Positions 56,975-64,000 of a stretch of DNA of 64,000 nt are shown one piece after another. The stretch lies in assembly GCF_020539485.1 (NCBI RefSeq), contig NZ_JACDXU010000001.1:558001-622000 (forward strand), written 5' to 3'. Every line of letters begins with the position of its first letter. Position 1 is the stretch's first letter. The notes beneath the pieces are model-generated. The model was not told the origin of the DNA. It worked only from the letters and a program-made list of their open reading frames with translations, and searched no databases. The translations under genes were made by a program, and so were the position numbers. This DNA is from Fulverythrobacter ferritrahens. Lineage in GTDB: Bacteria; Pseudomonadota; Alphaproteobacteria; Sphingomonadales; Sphingomonadaceae.

Positions 56975-58600
56975 ATGCCCCATGCCACGCCGCTTATCGC
57001 CACGCTTGTCGGAGGCATCGTCCTGGCATTCATATTGGGCGCGGCGGCGCACAGGCTTCGGCTTCCTCCCCTGATCGGTTATCTGCTTGCGGGCGTAGTG
57101 ATCGGCCCGTTCACGCCGGGCTATGTCGCGGATCAGCATCTGGCGGATCAGCTGGCGGAACTGGGCGTGATCCTGCTGATGTTCGGCGTGGGCCTGCATT
57201 TCTCGGTCAGGGATCTGATGGCAGTGCGCAAGGTGGCAGTGCCCGGCGCTATCGTGCAGATTTCCGTGGCAGTGGTGCTGGGCATGAGCCTTGCCGCATT
57301 GCTCGGCTGGAGCGTGATGGGCGGCTTCGTCTTCGGCTTGGCCCTGTCGGTGGCGAGTACGGTGGTGCTGCTGCGCGCGATGCAGGAACGGCGCCTGCTG
57401 GATACCGAACGCGGCAAGATCGCGGTGGGCTGGCTGATCGTGGAAGATCTGGTGATGGTCTTCGCTCTGGTGCTGCTGCCGGCTGTTGCGGCGGGTGACG
57501 GCACGATGGGCGGGATCGGCACCGCGCTTGCTTCCACTCTGGCCAAGGTCGGCGCATTTATCGCCTTCATGCTGATCGTCGGCCGGCGGGTCATTCCCTG
57601 GCTGCTCCATTCCATCGCGCATAGCGGCTCGCGGGAGCTGTTTCGCCTTGCCGTGCTGGCTATCGCACTGGGCGTGGCGTTTGGGGCGGCTTTCCTGTTC
57701 GGCGTCTCCTTTGCGCTGGGGGCCTTCTTCGCGGGCATGATCCTGTCCGAATCCCAGCTCAGCCAGCGCGCGGCGGAGGAAACGCTGCCCTTGCGGGATG
57801 CCTTTGCGGTGCTGTTCTTCGTGTCGGTCGGCATGTTGTTCAACCCGCATGTCGTGGTGGCAAAGCCGCTGGCACTCATCGCCACCGTGGCGATCATCGT
57901 GGTGGGTAAATCGGTTGCGGCCTATCTGATCGTCCGCCTGTTCCGCCGGCCCCACCGCACCGCGCTGACCATTGCGGCCAGTCTGGCGCAAATCGGTGAA
58001 TTCTCCTTCATCCTCGCCACGCTGGGTACCTCGCTGGAACTCATACCGGGCGAGGCGCGCGACCTGATTCTGGCGGGTGCGATCTTCTCGATCCTGTTCA
58101 ATCCGCTGCTGTTCAGCCTGATCGCCCGATCCGAGGCGAAGGCGGACAAGGCGGAAGGAAAGCCCGCACCGGTTCCCGTTCCGGCGCCAAAGGGCCACGT
58201 GGTGCTGATCGGCTATGGCCGCGTCGGCTCACTGATTGGCGAAAAGCTCATCGGCGCGGGTGAGCGACTGACCGTGATCGAGGCGGAAGACGATTTCTCA
58301 GGCTTTCCAGAAGCCGGGGAGAAGGTGACGGTAATTGCCGGCAATGCAGCGGCCAGATCGGTGTTGGAACGCGCCAATCTGGGCGAGGCGCGGCTGCTGT
58401 TCGTGGCAATTCCGCAGAGCTTCGAGGCCGGGCAGATCGTTGAACAGGCTCGCGCGATCAATCCCGGGCTGAAGATCGTGGCACGCGCCCATAGCGATGA
58501 AGAGGAAACGCACCTCATGTCCTGCGGGGCGAATCTGACGATCATGGGCGAGCGGGAAATTGCGCGCCGGATGATCGAACAGGCCTTGCCCGCCAACTGA
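56975..58600 (+). CDS. CPA2-family cation:proton antiporter with TrkA-N domain (YbaL-like)
   Basis: A 541-aa protein of the same superfamily as its divergent neighbour but not a close copy. The membrane part (about 1-385) shows LIGYLLAGVVIGPFTPGYV, LLMFGVGLHFSVRDL and GWLIVEDLVMV; the soluble part has VVLIGYGRVGSLIGEKL (TrkA-N, about 408-530). A Pro/Ala-rich linker (KPAPVPVPAPKG) joins them. Potassium efflux or pH-related exchange is likely. GAAGGA lies a bit far upstream of the ATG. Confidence 0.92.
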   Translation: MPHATPLIATLVGGIVLAFILGAAAHRLRLPPLIGYLLAGVVIGPFTPGYVADQHLADQLAELGVILLMFGVGLHFSVRDLMAVRKVAVPGAIVQISVAVVLGMSLAALLGWSVMGGFVFGLALSVASTVVLLRAMQERRLLDTERGKIAVGWLIVEDLVMVFALVLLPAVAAGDGTMGGIGTALASTLAKVGAFIAFMLIVGRRVIPWLLHSIAHSGSRELFRLAVLAIALGVAFGAAFLFGVSFALGAFFAGMILSESQLSQRAAEETLPLRDAFAVLFFVSVGMLFNPHVVVAKPLALIATVAIIVVGKSVAAYLIVRLFRRPHRTALTIAASLAQIGEFSFILATLGTSLELIPGEARDLILAGAIFSILFNPLLFSLIARSEAKADKAEGKPAPVPVPAPKGHVVLIGYGRVGSLIGEKLIGAGERLTVIEAEDDFSGFPEAGEKVTVIAGNAAARSVLERANLGEARLLFVAIPQSFEAGQIVEQARAINPGLKIVARAHSDEEETHLMSCGANLTIMGEREIARRMIEQALPAN

Positions 58601-58670
58601 TCGAGGGGCGCTTGAGCCTCCTCAACAGAACAGATCTTACACAGGCGGGCATATTCCACTGAGACAAATG

Positions 58671-58787
58671 CCCATTCGTCATCCCGGCGAACGCGGGGAT
58701 CGCTGGCCATGGTGGCTGAAGGTGGCCAGCGGTCCCGGGTCAAGCTCGGGACAACGGACGAATATTTGTCTTTATGGGATAAACGCC
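58671..58787 (-). repeat. Dispersed repeat element D, copy 2
   Basis: Reverse-orientation copy of the element at 3157-3288; both ends and both internal palindromes are recognisable, with scattered differences and a shorter middle. It fills much of the 330-bp gap 58601-58930, the rest of which holds a fragment of repeat F type (58788-58805) and the icd terminator. Confidence 0.75.
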
Positions 58788-58866
58788 AAGCAAATTCAGA
58801 GTGACAACCGAGGAAACGCCTCGTCCGCCTCTCTCTGCCTGCCTGCCAGCGCTATAATCGCCAAAA

Positions 58867-58903
58867 GAAAGGCCGGGTCTGCGCCTTGCAAACCCGGCCT
58901 TTC
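58867..58903 (-). terminator. Intrinsic terminator of icd
   Basis: GAAAGGCCGGGT (58867-58878) pairs perfectly with 58892-58903. On the minus strand the stem is followed by TTTTGG. It lies 27 bp beyond the icd stop. Confidence 0.85.
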
Positions 58904-58930
58904 CAATGCCGTATCCTGAGAGGATTCAGA

Positions 58931-60154
58931 TCAGGCCCAGTTGGCCATCTCTGCTTCGAGGTTTTGCACGATGGCCTCGAAGAACTGCTCGGTGGTCATC
59001 CACGGCTGGTCCGGGCCGATCAGCAGCGCCAGATCCTTGGTCATCTTGCCGCTTTCCACGGTTTCGATGCAGACCTTTTCCAGAGTCTCGGCAAAGCGCA
59101 CCACGTCGGGCGTATTGTCGAAACGGCCGCGATAGATCAGGCCGCGCGTCCAGGCGAAGATGCTGGCAATGGGGTTGGTGCTGGTCGCCTTGCCCTGTTC
59201 ATGCTGGCGATAGTGGCGCGTCACGGTGCCGTGGGCGGCTTCTGCTTCCACCGTCTTGCCATCGGGGGTCATCAGCACGGAGGTCATCAGGCCGAGCGAG
59301 CCGAAGCCCTGGGCTACCTGATCCGACTGCACATCGCCGTCGTAGTTCTTGCAGGCCCAGATGAACTTGCCGTTCCACTTGAGTGCGGAAGCGACCATGT
59401 CGTCGATCAGGCGGTGTTCGTACCAGATCTTGGCTTCGTCGAACTTCGCCTTGAAGCCTTCGGTCTCGTAGACTTCCTGGAACAGATCCTTGAAGCGCCC
59501 GTCATAGGCCTTGATGATCGTGTTCTTGGTGGAGAGGTAGAGGGGCCAGCCGCGATTGAGCGCGTAGTTCATGCTGGCGCGGGCAAAGTCGCGGATCGAA
59601 TCGTCGAGATTGTACATCGACATGGCGACGCCGGAGGAGGGGAAGTTGAACACTTCGCGGTCGATCACAGTGCCGTCTTCGCCTTCGAACACCAGGCGCA
59701 GCTTGCCCTTGCCGGGGACGAGGAAGTCGGTCGCGCGGTACTGGTCGCCAAAGGCATGGCGGCCGACCACGATGGGATCGGTCCACCCCGGAATCAGGCG
59801 GGGGACGTTGGAAATGACGATCGGTTCGCGGAAGATCGTGCCGCCCAGGATGTTCCGGATCGTGCCGTTGGGGCTCTTCCACATCTGCTTGAGGCCGAAT
59901 TCCGTGACGCGGCCTTCATCCGGGGTGATGGTGGCGCACTTCACGCCCACGCCATGCTGCTTGATGGCATTGGCGGCATCGATAGTGATCTGGTCGTCCG
60001 TCTCGTCGCGCTTCTGGACCGACAGATCGTAATAGATGAGATCGATATCGAGATAGGGCTGAATCAGCCTTTCGCGGATCCATTGCCAGATGATGCGCGT
60101 CATTTCGTCGCCATCGATTTCGACGACGGGATTCGCGACCTTGATCTTCGCCAT
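58931..60154 (-). CDS. icd: NADP-dependent isocitrate dehydrogenase
   Basis: Oxidative decarboxylation of isocitrate to 2-oxoglutarate in the TCA cycle. The 407-aa product begins [20 protein letters not shown] and is of the homodimeric type shared by alphaproteobacteria and eukaryotes, not the E. coli type. Family motifs: [18 protein letters not shown] (isocitrate binding), NYDGDVQSD (metal Asp residues) and [12 protein letters not shown] (NADP). An intrinsic terminator follows. Confidence 0.97.
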   Translation of the reverse strand: MAKIKVANPVVEIDGDEMTRIIWQWIRERLIQPYLDIDLIYYDLSVQKRDETDDQITIDAANAIKQHGVGVKCATITPDEGRVTEFGLKQMWKSPNGTIRNILGGTIFREPIVISNVPRLIPGWTDPIVVGRHAFGDQYRATDFLVPGKGKLRLVFEGEDGTVIDREVFNFPSSGVAMSMYNLDDSIRDFARASMNYALNRGWPLYLSTKNTIIKAYDGRFKDLFQEVYETEGFKAKFDEAKIWYEHRLIDDMVASALKWNGKFIWACKNYDGDVQSDQVAQGFGSLGLMTSVLMTPDGKTVEAEAAHGTVTRHYRQHEQGKATSTNPIASIFAWTRGLIYRGRFDNTPDVVRFAETLEKVCIETVESGKMTKDLALLIGPDQPWMTTEQFFEAIVQNLEAEMANWA

Positions 60155-60235
60155 AGTGGCCCCTGTGCCTAGAGAAATGGGATGAGGGGCCTCTTAGCAG
60201 CCTAGAGGCGAGGCGCAAGGAACAGGGGCTATAAA

Positions 60236-60268
60236 CGAAAAAAGCGCCGCTTTCGCGGCGCCTTTTCG
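60236..60268 (-). terminator. Intrinsic terminator of tRNA-Val
   Basis: Stem GCGCCGC/GCGGCGC (60244-60250 and 60255-60261) with loop TTTC. On the minus strand it is followed by a run of six T. Confidence 0.88.
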
Positions 60269-60270
60269 AA

Positions 60271-60345
60271 TGGTGGGCGTAGCAAGGATTGAACTTGCGA
60301 CCCCTACGATGTCAACATAGTGCTCTACCACTGAGCTATACGCCC
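60271..60345 (-). tRNA. tRNA-Val(GAC)
   Basis: A complete cloverleaf of 75 nt including the encoded CCA. Acceptor GGGCGTA pairs with TACGCCC, followed by discriminator A. The D arm is GCTC...GAGC, the anticodon stem CTATG/CGTAG holds the loop TTGACAT (anticodon GAC), and the T arm is GCAAG-TTCAATC-CTTGC. The loop reads valine codons GUC/GUU. No integration-type repeat is seen at the 3' end. Confidence 0.97.
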
Positions 60346-60466
60346 GCACCATTCGGTCCGCCGGAGCATCCGGCAGGCGGGCCATTTAGCTGCGCCTTCG
60401 CCCGGTTGCAAGTGGGTAGCGGAAAAGCTTTTCACCTATCGGTATTTTTTCTGCCCGGTGCGCTTT

Positions 60467-60841
60467 TCAGAGCAGGACCGAGGCCTGTTCCTCGAACAGG
60501 CGCTCGATCTCGCGCACCAGATCGCGCAGGTGGAACGGCTTGGACAGGATATTGGCCCGCGGCGTCTCGCGGCTGGCCTTGAGCGTGACGGCCGCGAAGC
60601 CGGTAATGAACATGATCTTGGTATGCGGGCTGATCTCACCGCAACGCTGGGCAAGCTCGATCCCGTCCATTTCGGGCATCACGATGTCTGAAAGCAGCAG
60701 ATCATAGGCGCCGGTTTCGAGCAGCGGCACTGCCGCAGTGCCCCGATCCACCGCCGAAACCCGGTATCCGGCATTCTCCAGTGCGCGCGCCAGATATGTG
60801 CGCATGGCCTCTTCGTCCTCGGCCAAAAGGATTCGCCGCAT
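60467..60841 (-). CDS. cpdR: Response regulator CpdR
   Basis: A 124-aa stand-alone receiver. The phospho-acceptor is Asp 52 (LLLSDIVMPEMDG), with the acidic pair in LLAEDEE, Thr/Phe in MFITGFAAVTL and Lys in LSKPFHLRDLV. The combination FITGFAAV and KPFHLRDLV with this length is characteristic of CpdR, which when unphosphorylated directs ClpXP to CtrA and other cell-cycle proteins. Phosphate comes from CckA via ChpT. ATG 60841 is chosen by receiver alignment. Confidence 0.92.
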   Translation of the reverse strand: MRRILLAEDEEAMRTYLARALENAGYRVSAVDRGTAAVPLLETGAYDLLLSDIVMPEMDGIELAQRCGEISPHTKIMFITGFAAVTLKASRETPRANILSKPFHLRDLVREIERLFEEQASVLL

Positions 60842-60980
60842 TCCCCGTACCTTCCCGATTTTTGGTGCCCCGCGGCCATAACCCATCCCCTCTTAACAAT
60901 CTCATGCGGATTCGAGGTTGGCCTGCTTTGAGACAGGCATCTTTGACTTGGTAAGCATTCCGGGCCAGCAAGCAGGGATC

Positions 60981-61931
60981 GTGGGAGACAATCCAACTTC
61001 GCGCGAATCGGCTGGCCTGAAGGGTGGCGCGATTCCCGGCCTGGCAGGGCAGGCTGCTTTCACGCTGACACGGCGGGAGCCGTCATTGGTGCCCGTGCTG
61101 ATCGCGGTTCCTCATGCCGGCAGGCTCTATCCCCCGGAATTGCTCGGCAGGATGCGCAGACCGGGCGAAACGGCGCTCAGGCTGGAAGACCGCTATGTTG
61201 ACCTTCTGGCCAGTGCCGTCGCGCGTGAAACCGGCGCGGCGCTGCTCGTCGCCCACGCGCCACGCGCCATGATCGATCTCAATCGCGCGCCGGGGGAGAT
61301 GGACTGGGATATGCTGCGCTTCGGCGCTCCGCCAGGACGCAGGGGAGAGCGGATGAGCCGCCGGGCCCGCAGCGGGCTGGGGCTGGTCCCGCGGCGTTTG
61401 CCGGGCATAGGCGAATTATGGCGTCGCCCGCTGGAAGAAAGGGATCTGGAGGCGCGGCTGGAAGGGGTGCATCGGCCCTATCACACAACCATTTCGGATA
61501 ATCTGGGCAGGATCAGGGCTCGTTGGGGTGCTGCGCTGCTGGTGGACATGCACTCCATGCCGCCGCTCAGCCCGCACATGCCGGGGGAACCTGCGCCTGA
61601 AATCGTGTTGGGCGATCGTTTCGGGGCAACCTGCGAAGGGGTACTGTGCGCGGCGGCCTTCGATGAATTGAACCGCCAGCGGCTCATTGCCGCGCATAAT
61701 CGCCCTTATGCGGGCGGCTATGTTCTTGAACGACATGCCGCGCCAGAGCAGGGCATACATGCGCTTCAGGTGGAAATCTGCCGCTCCACATATCTCGATG
61801 AAAGGCTGGCGGAGCCGGCGGAAGATACAATGGCGGCCATCATCCTCTCCCTGACAGCTCTCGTGCGGCGTCTGGCGGACGAAACCGCCGCGCTCGGCCG
61901 GGGGGCGCAATTTCCACAGGCGGCGGAATAG
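60981..61931 (+). CDS. N-formylglutamate amidohydrolase-family protein
   Basis: About 316 aa. Family features are LIAVPHAGRLYP (metal His near residue 41), the segment HAPRAMIDLNRAPGEMDWDM, VDMHSMPPL and QVEICRSTYLDE. FGase-type enzymes hydrolyse N-formylglutamate in histidine breakdown, but no hut genes are here, and some members act on other formyl or acyl amides. The start is uncertain: GTG 60981 with GGG just upstream is plausible; TTG 60918 also keeps the frame. Divergent from cpdR. Confidence 0.85.
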   Translation: MGDNPTSRESAGLKGGAIPGLAGQAAFTLTRREPSLVPVLIAVPHAGRLYPPELLGRMRRPGETALRLEDRYVDLLASAVARETGAALLVAHAPRAMIDLNRAPGEMDWDMLRFGAPPGRRGERMSRRARSGLGLVPRRLPGIGELWRRPLEERDLEARLEGVHRPYHTTISDNLGRIRARWGAALLVDMHSMPPLSPHMPGEPAPEIVLGDRFGATCEGVLCAAAFDELNRQRLIAAHNRPYAGGYVLERHAAPEQGIHALQVEICRSTYLDERLAEPAEDTMAAIILSLTALVRRLADETAALGRGAQFPQAAE

Positions 61932-61984
61932 GGCGAGACGAACAGAGGCCAAGGGGCCTCTGGAACCGCTTATTCAGCAGGCAA

Positions 61985-62018
61985 TAAAAAACCACCTCGT
62001 GCGCAGGGCACGAGGTGG
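61985..62018 (-). terminator. Strong intrinsic terminator (end of candidate small RNA)
   Basis: CCACCTCGTGC-GCAGG-GCACGAGGTGG with six T directly after the stem on the minus strand. One of the strongest terminators in the window. Confidence 0.9.
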
Positions 62019-62090
62019 CCAAGGTACAGGGAGGAAGCACGCTTTCGCGCGCTTATCCGGCCGAGCCATGAGGGAAGCCGCAACCGGACT
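61985..62090 (-). ncRNA. Candidate trans-acting small RNA with UCCUCCC motif
   Basis: On the minus strand I see TTGCAA (62118-62123), 16 bp, then TATCTT (62096-62101), a fair promoter. The transcript of about 105 nt would have a first hairpin closed by UCCGG/CCGGA with CUUCCCUC in its loop. A second is AAGCGCGC-GAAA-GCGUGCUU, then an open CCUCCCUGUACC, then a perfect 11-bp terminator stem (61992-62002 with 62008-62018) and six U. CU-rich single-stranded motifs complementary to Shine-Dalgarno sequences are known from alphaproteobacterial small RNAs. It does not encode a credible peptide. Confidence 0.55.
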
Positions 62091-62103
62091 TACTAAAGAT
62101 AGG

Positions 62104-62134
62104 CCCCCGCAGGCCAATTGCAAGCCTGCGGGGG
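62104..62134 (-). terminator. Hairpin after the SapC-family gene
   Basis: CCCCCGCAGGC (62104-62114) pairs with GCCTGCGGGGG (62124-62134), 25 bp beyond the stop of the SapC gene. On the minus strand it is followed by CTATCTTTAG. The candidate small-RNA promoter overlaps it. Confidence 0.7.
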
Positions 62135-62158
62135 TCCATCTTCAGAATTTCGTCTGAT

Positions 62159-62938
62159 TTAGTTGACTGTTTGAGCCGTGGCAGCCCCCGGGCCCTTGCC
62201 CTGGGCGGTCTGCAGACCGAAAATCACTCGCAGCAGATCAAGCGACATGATGTGCGCGTAGATCAGCGCAAGGATACCGTTCTGGTTCCAGGCGCGCAGC
62301 AGATCACCGCGCAGTTCGCGCAGCTTTTCCTGATTGATCATCTTGAAACCGCGATAGATGAAGGGCTGATCGCTGCCTTCGCGCGTGATCGCCACTTCGC
62401 CATCCATCAGCAGATCGTGCTTGAGCAGTTCATCGACGAATGCCTGCGTGCGCACGCCGGCTTCTTCGAACCGTTCGCAAAACTGCATCACGCCCTTGGT
62501 GAATTCGGCAGGCTCTTCGCCCTCGAACAGCGCATCGCCATCCTCGAAATCGCCCAGCAGCTTGCTGGAGGGATCGAAGCAGAGCGACATGACGTCGGTA
62601 TTTGCGTCCAGCTTGGCGAGCAGGAAGGGATAGCGGCGCACGTAAGCGGGCATGTAAATGTCGGTCGTCAGCACGCCCTCGGCATCCACATAGACGTTGA
62701 CGCCTTCATTTAGGCCGAACAGCGCCAGCGGAACCGGACGCTCACCCGAGGAGAATACGATCGGGAAGAAGCGCTGGGCGAGGGAGAATTCCTCGGCCGT
62801 CAGCGGAACGGCATGCTGGTCGATAAGCCAGTTGGCGGTTTCGCTGCGGTGCGAGCGCCACTTTTCGTGATCGCGCCGGTTGAGCGGCATCAGGTCCTGG
62901 TAAAACAGAGGCAGGCTAGGGTTCGGCGCGGTGGCCAT
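62159..62938 (-). CDS. SapC-family protein
   Basis: A 259-aa cytosolic-looking protein. Typical SapC segments: an N-terminal LFYQDLMPLNRRDHEKWR, FPIVFSSGERPVPLALFG, and VYMPAYVRRYPF-like text (DIYMPAYVRRYPFLLA). The family is named after a protein encoded next to S-layer genes of Campylobacter; its function is not known. GGAG lies 8 nt before ATG 62938; an upstream ATG adds ten residues. A terminator follows, then the candidate small RNA. Confidence 0.88.
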   Translation of the reverse strand: MATAPNPSLPLFYQDLMPLNRRDHEKWRSHRSETANWLIDQHAVPLTAEEFSLAQRFFPIVFSSGERPVPLALFGLNEGVNVYVDAEGVLTTDIYMPAYVRRYPFLLAKLDANTDVMSLCFDPSSKLLGDFEDGDALFEGEEPAEFTKGVMQFCERFEEAGVRTQAFVDELLKHDLLMDGEVAITREGSDQPFIYRGFKMINQEKLRELRGDLLRAWNQNGILALIYAHIMSLDLLRVIFGLQTAQGKGPGAATAQTVN

Positions 62939-63004
62939 TGGCATCTCTCCGACGTCAAAAAATTGCAAAAAAGCGGCATTTCCCGTGCGCTTCGAGCGGC
63001 GGCT

Positions 63005-64000
63005 TTAAGGGGTGTCGCTGCCCGGTGCAAGGGGCACGAGTTTCCCCGGATTGAGGATGCCGGCCGGGTCCAGCGCGTGTTTTACGGCGCGCATCATGGC
63101 CAGCGAAACCGGGTCGCCCAGCCGCTCCAGCTCGTCGCGCTTCAACTGGCCGATGCCATGTTCCGCGCTGATCGATCCGCCCCATTGCGTGACCAGATCA
63201 TAGACCTGGGCGCTGATCTTCTTGCCATCGCCTTCCTGCCAGGTACGGGGATCGACCCCCGGCGGAGCGATGACGTGGAAATGCACATTGCCATCGCCCA
63301 GATGGCCGAAGGCAATCGCTTCCGTGCCGGGCCATGCCGCTTCGATCACGGGGACGGCGGCCTCCACGAAATCAGGCATTTTTTCAACCGCAACGGATAT
63401 ATCGTGCTGCACGGCGGGGCCCTTTGCCCGCTCCGCCGGAGCAATCGAATCGCGCAGCAGCCAGAAAGCTTCCGCCTGGGCTTCATTGGCGGAAATCACT
63501 GCATCTTCCAGCAACCCCTTCTCGAAGGCGGAGGTCAGCATGGTTTCGGCCAGCTGTTGCAGATCCGTGGGTTTGCCCTTTTCCGCCACGATCTCGATCA
63601 GGGCGTGCCAGCCATGCTTGCCTGCAAGGGGGGAGCGGGAGCCGGGCAGATGATCGATCACATCTTCCAGAGTGGATTGCGCGACGACCTCGAACCCTTC
63701 CAGCGCATCGCCTGCGATGGCTTGGCAATGGAGCAGCAGCGCGCGTGCGCCCGTGATGGAGGGAACGCCTGCCCACAGCACCAGCCGGTCGGCCAGGCCG
63801 GGCGATAGCTGAAGCGTGGCTGCCGTGACGATTCCCAGCGTTCCTTCGGAGCCGATCAGCAATTGCTTCAGATCGAAGCCGCGATTGTCCTTCTTGAGCG
63901 GAGTGAGGGCGCTGAAGATGCTGCCATCCGCCAATACTGCTTCCAGCCCCAGCACCTGCGCGCGCATTGAGCCGTGGCGCAGCACCTGCGTGCCCCCGGC
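63005..64000 (-). CDS. FAD-linked oxidase (D-lactate/D-2-hydroxyglutarate dehydrogenase type), 5' end missing
   Basis: C-terminal 332 residues of a flavoenzyme; the frame continues beyond the right edge (AGGTQVLRHGSMRAQ). The FAD-binding part ends with LLIGSEGTLGIVTAATLQL, followed by the FAD-oxidase C domain: FGHLGDGNVHFHV (metal-binding His), SAEHGIGQLKRDEL and HALDPAGILNPGKL. These fit D-2-hydroxyacid dehydrogenases of the D-LDH/D-2HGDH group. The exact substrate cannot be told from this part. Confidence 0.92.
   Translation of the reverse strand, partial: AGGTQVLRHGSMRAQVLGLEAVLADGSIFSALTPLKKDNRGFDLKQLLIGSEGTLGIVTAATLQLSPGLADRLVLWAGVPSITGARALLLHCQAIAGDALEGFEVVAQSTLEDVIDHLPGSRSPLAGKHGWHALIEIVAEKGKPTDLQQLAETMLTSAFEKGLLEDAVISANEAQAEAFWLLRDSIAPAERAKGPAVQHDISVAVEKMPDFVEAAVPVIEAAWPGTEAIAFGHLGDGNVHFHVIAPPGVDPRTWQEGDGKKISAQVYDLVTQWGGSISAEHGIGQLKRDELERLGDPVSLAMMRAVKHALDPAGILNPGKLVPLAPGSDTP

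Noticed and set aside
60271-60345. tRNA-Val as an integration site
   Set aside because: No integrase gene and no duplicated tRNA 3' end are visible nearby.
61985-62078. Short peptide frame starting MARPDKRAK within the candidate small RNA
   Set aside because: It has no ribosome binding site and runs through the terminator hairpin; a coding role is unlikely.

Overview
The window reads as chromosomal DNA of a GC-rich alphaproteobacterium, most likely a sphingomonad (Novosphingobium/Sphingobium/Sphingomonas type). Support comes from the CckA and CpdR cell-cycle proteins, alphaproteobacterial SOS boxes of the GTTC-N7-GTTC type in front of uvrA and recA, a lignostilbene-type dioxygenase, a DUF4169/GreB-like operon, the separated but recognisable neighbourhoods dapA/smpB and recA/alaS/icd, and many short dispersed palindromic repeats. 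I see no phage, integrase, transposase, CRISPR array or rRNA. The only tRNA is tRNA-Val(GAC) at 60.3 kb.

Layout. 0-9.2 kb: end of an ABC ATPase gene, a periplasmic M3 peptidase, two small secreted proteins, then a Slam-like outer-membrane lipoprotein exporter followed on the same strand by two paralogous TbpB-like lipoproteins with Pro-Thr linkers; then an HdeD-like membrane protein. 9.3-15.5 kb: SOS-controlled uvrA, a frameshifted HTH gene, a glycine-zipper lipoprotein, rlpA and about 1 kb without a gene. 15.5-21.8 kb: a minus-strand run of argG, MATE exporter, cfa, and a Tat-lipoprotein molybdopterin enzyme with a cytochrome b561 and a pteridine-reductase-like SDR. 22-30.9 kb: GIY-YIG nuclease, MOSC protein, carotenoid-cleavage-type dioxygenase, amidohydrolase, methyltransferase, PhzF, the azoR/HxlR divergent pair and rlmN. 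31-33.6 kb: outer-membrane beta-barrel, the GreB-like/DUF4169/small-protein operon and a secreted protein. 33.6-45.4 kb: slt, dapA, a PAS-GGDEF-EAL protein, an IalB-like protein, an S9 peptidase, smpB, a DUF2062 protein and cckA. 45.4-64 kb: a second GIY-YIG nuclease, two tandem DUF4139 proteins, recA, a lipoprotein, a methyltransferase, alaS, two divergent CPA2 antiporters, icd, tRNA-Val, cpdR, an N-formylglutamate amidohydrolase-like gene, a candidate small RNA, a SapC-family gene and a partial FAD-linked oxidase.

How genes work together. UvrA and RecA share the LexA-type box. CckA is the sensor of the CckA-ChpT-CtrA/CpdR phosphorelay and CpdR is one of its outputs; ChpT and CtrA lie outside. 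The Slam-like protein probably exports the two lipoproteins encoded next to it.

The most unusual signals are: (1) two single-domain GIY-YIG nuclease genes of different subfamilies, each enclosed by an inverted pair of a different dispersed repeat, with gene-less copies of related pairs elsewhere; (2) the self-contained Slam plus two-lipoprotein locus with an in-frame hexanucleotide tract; (3) a candidate small RNA of about 105 nt with a UCCUCCC motif at 62.0 kb. Coordinates and motifs were read by eye. Functional names are family-level inferences without a database search.
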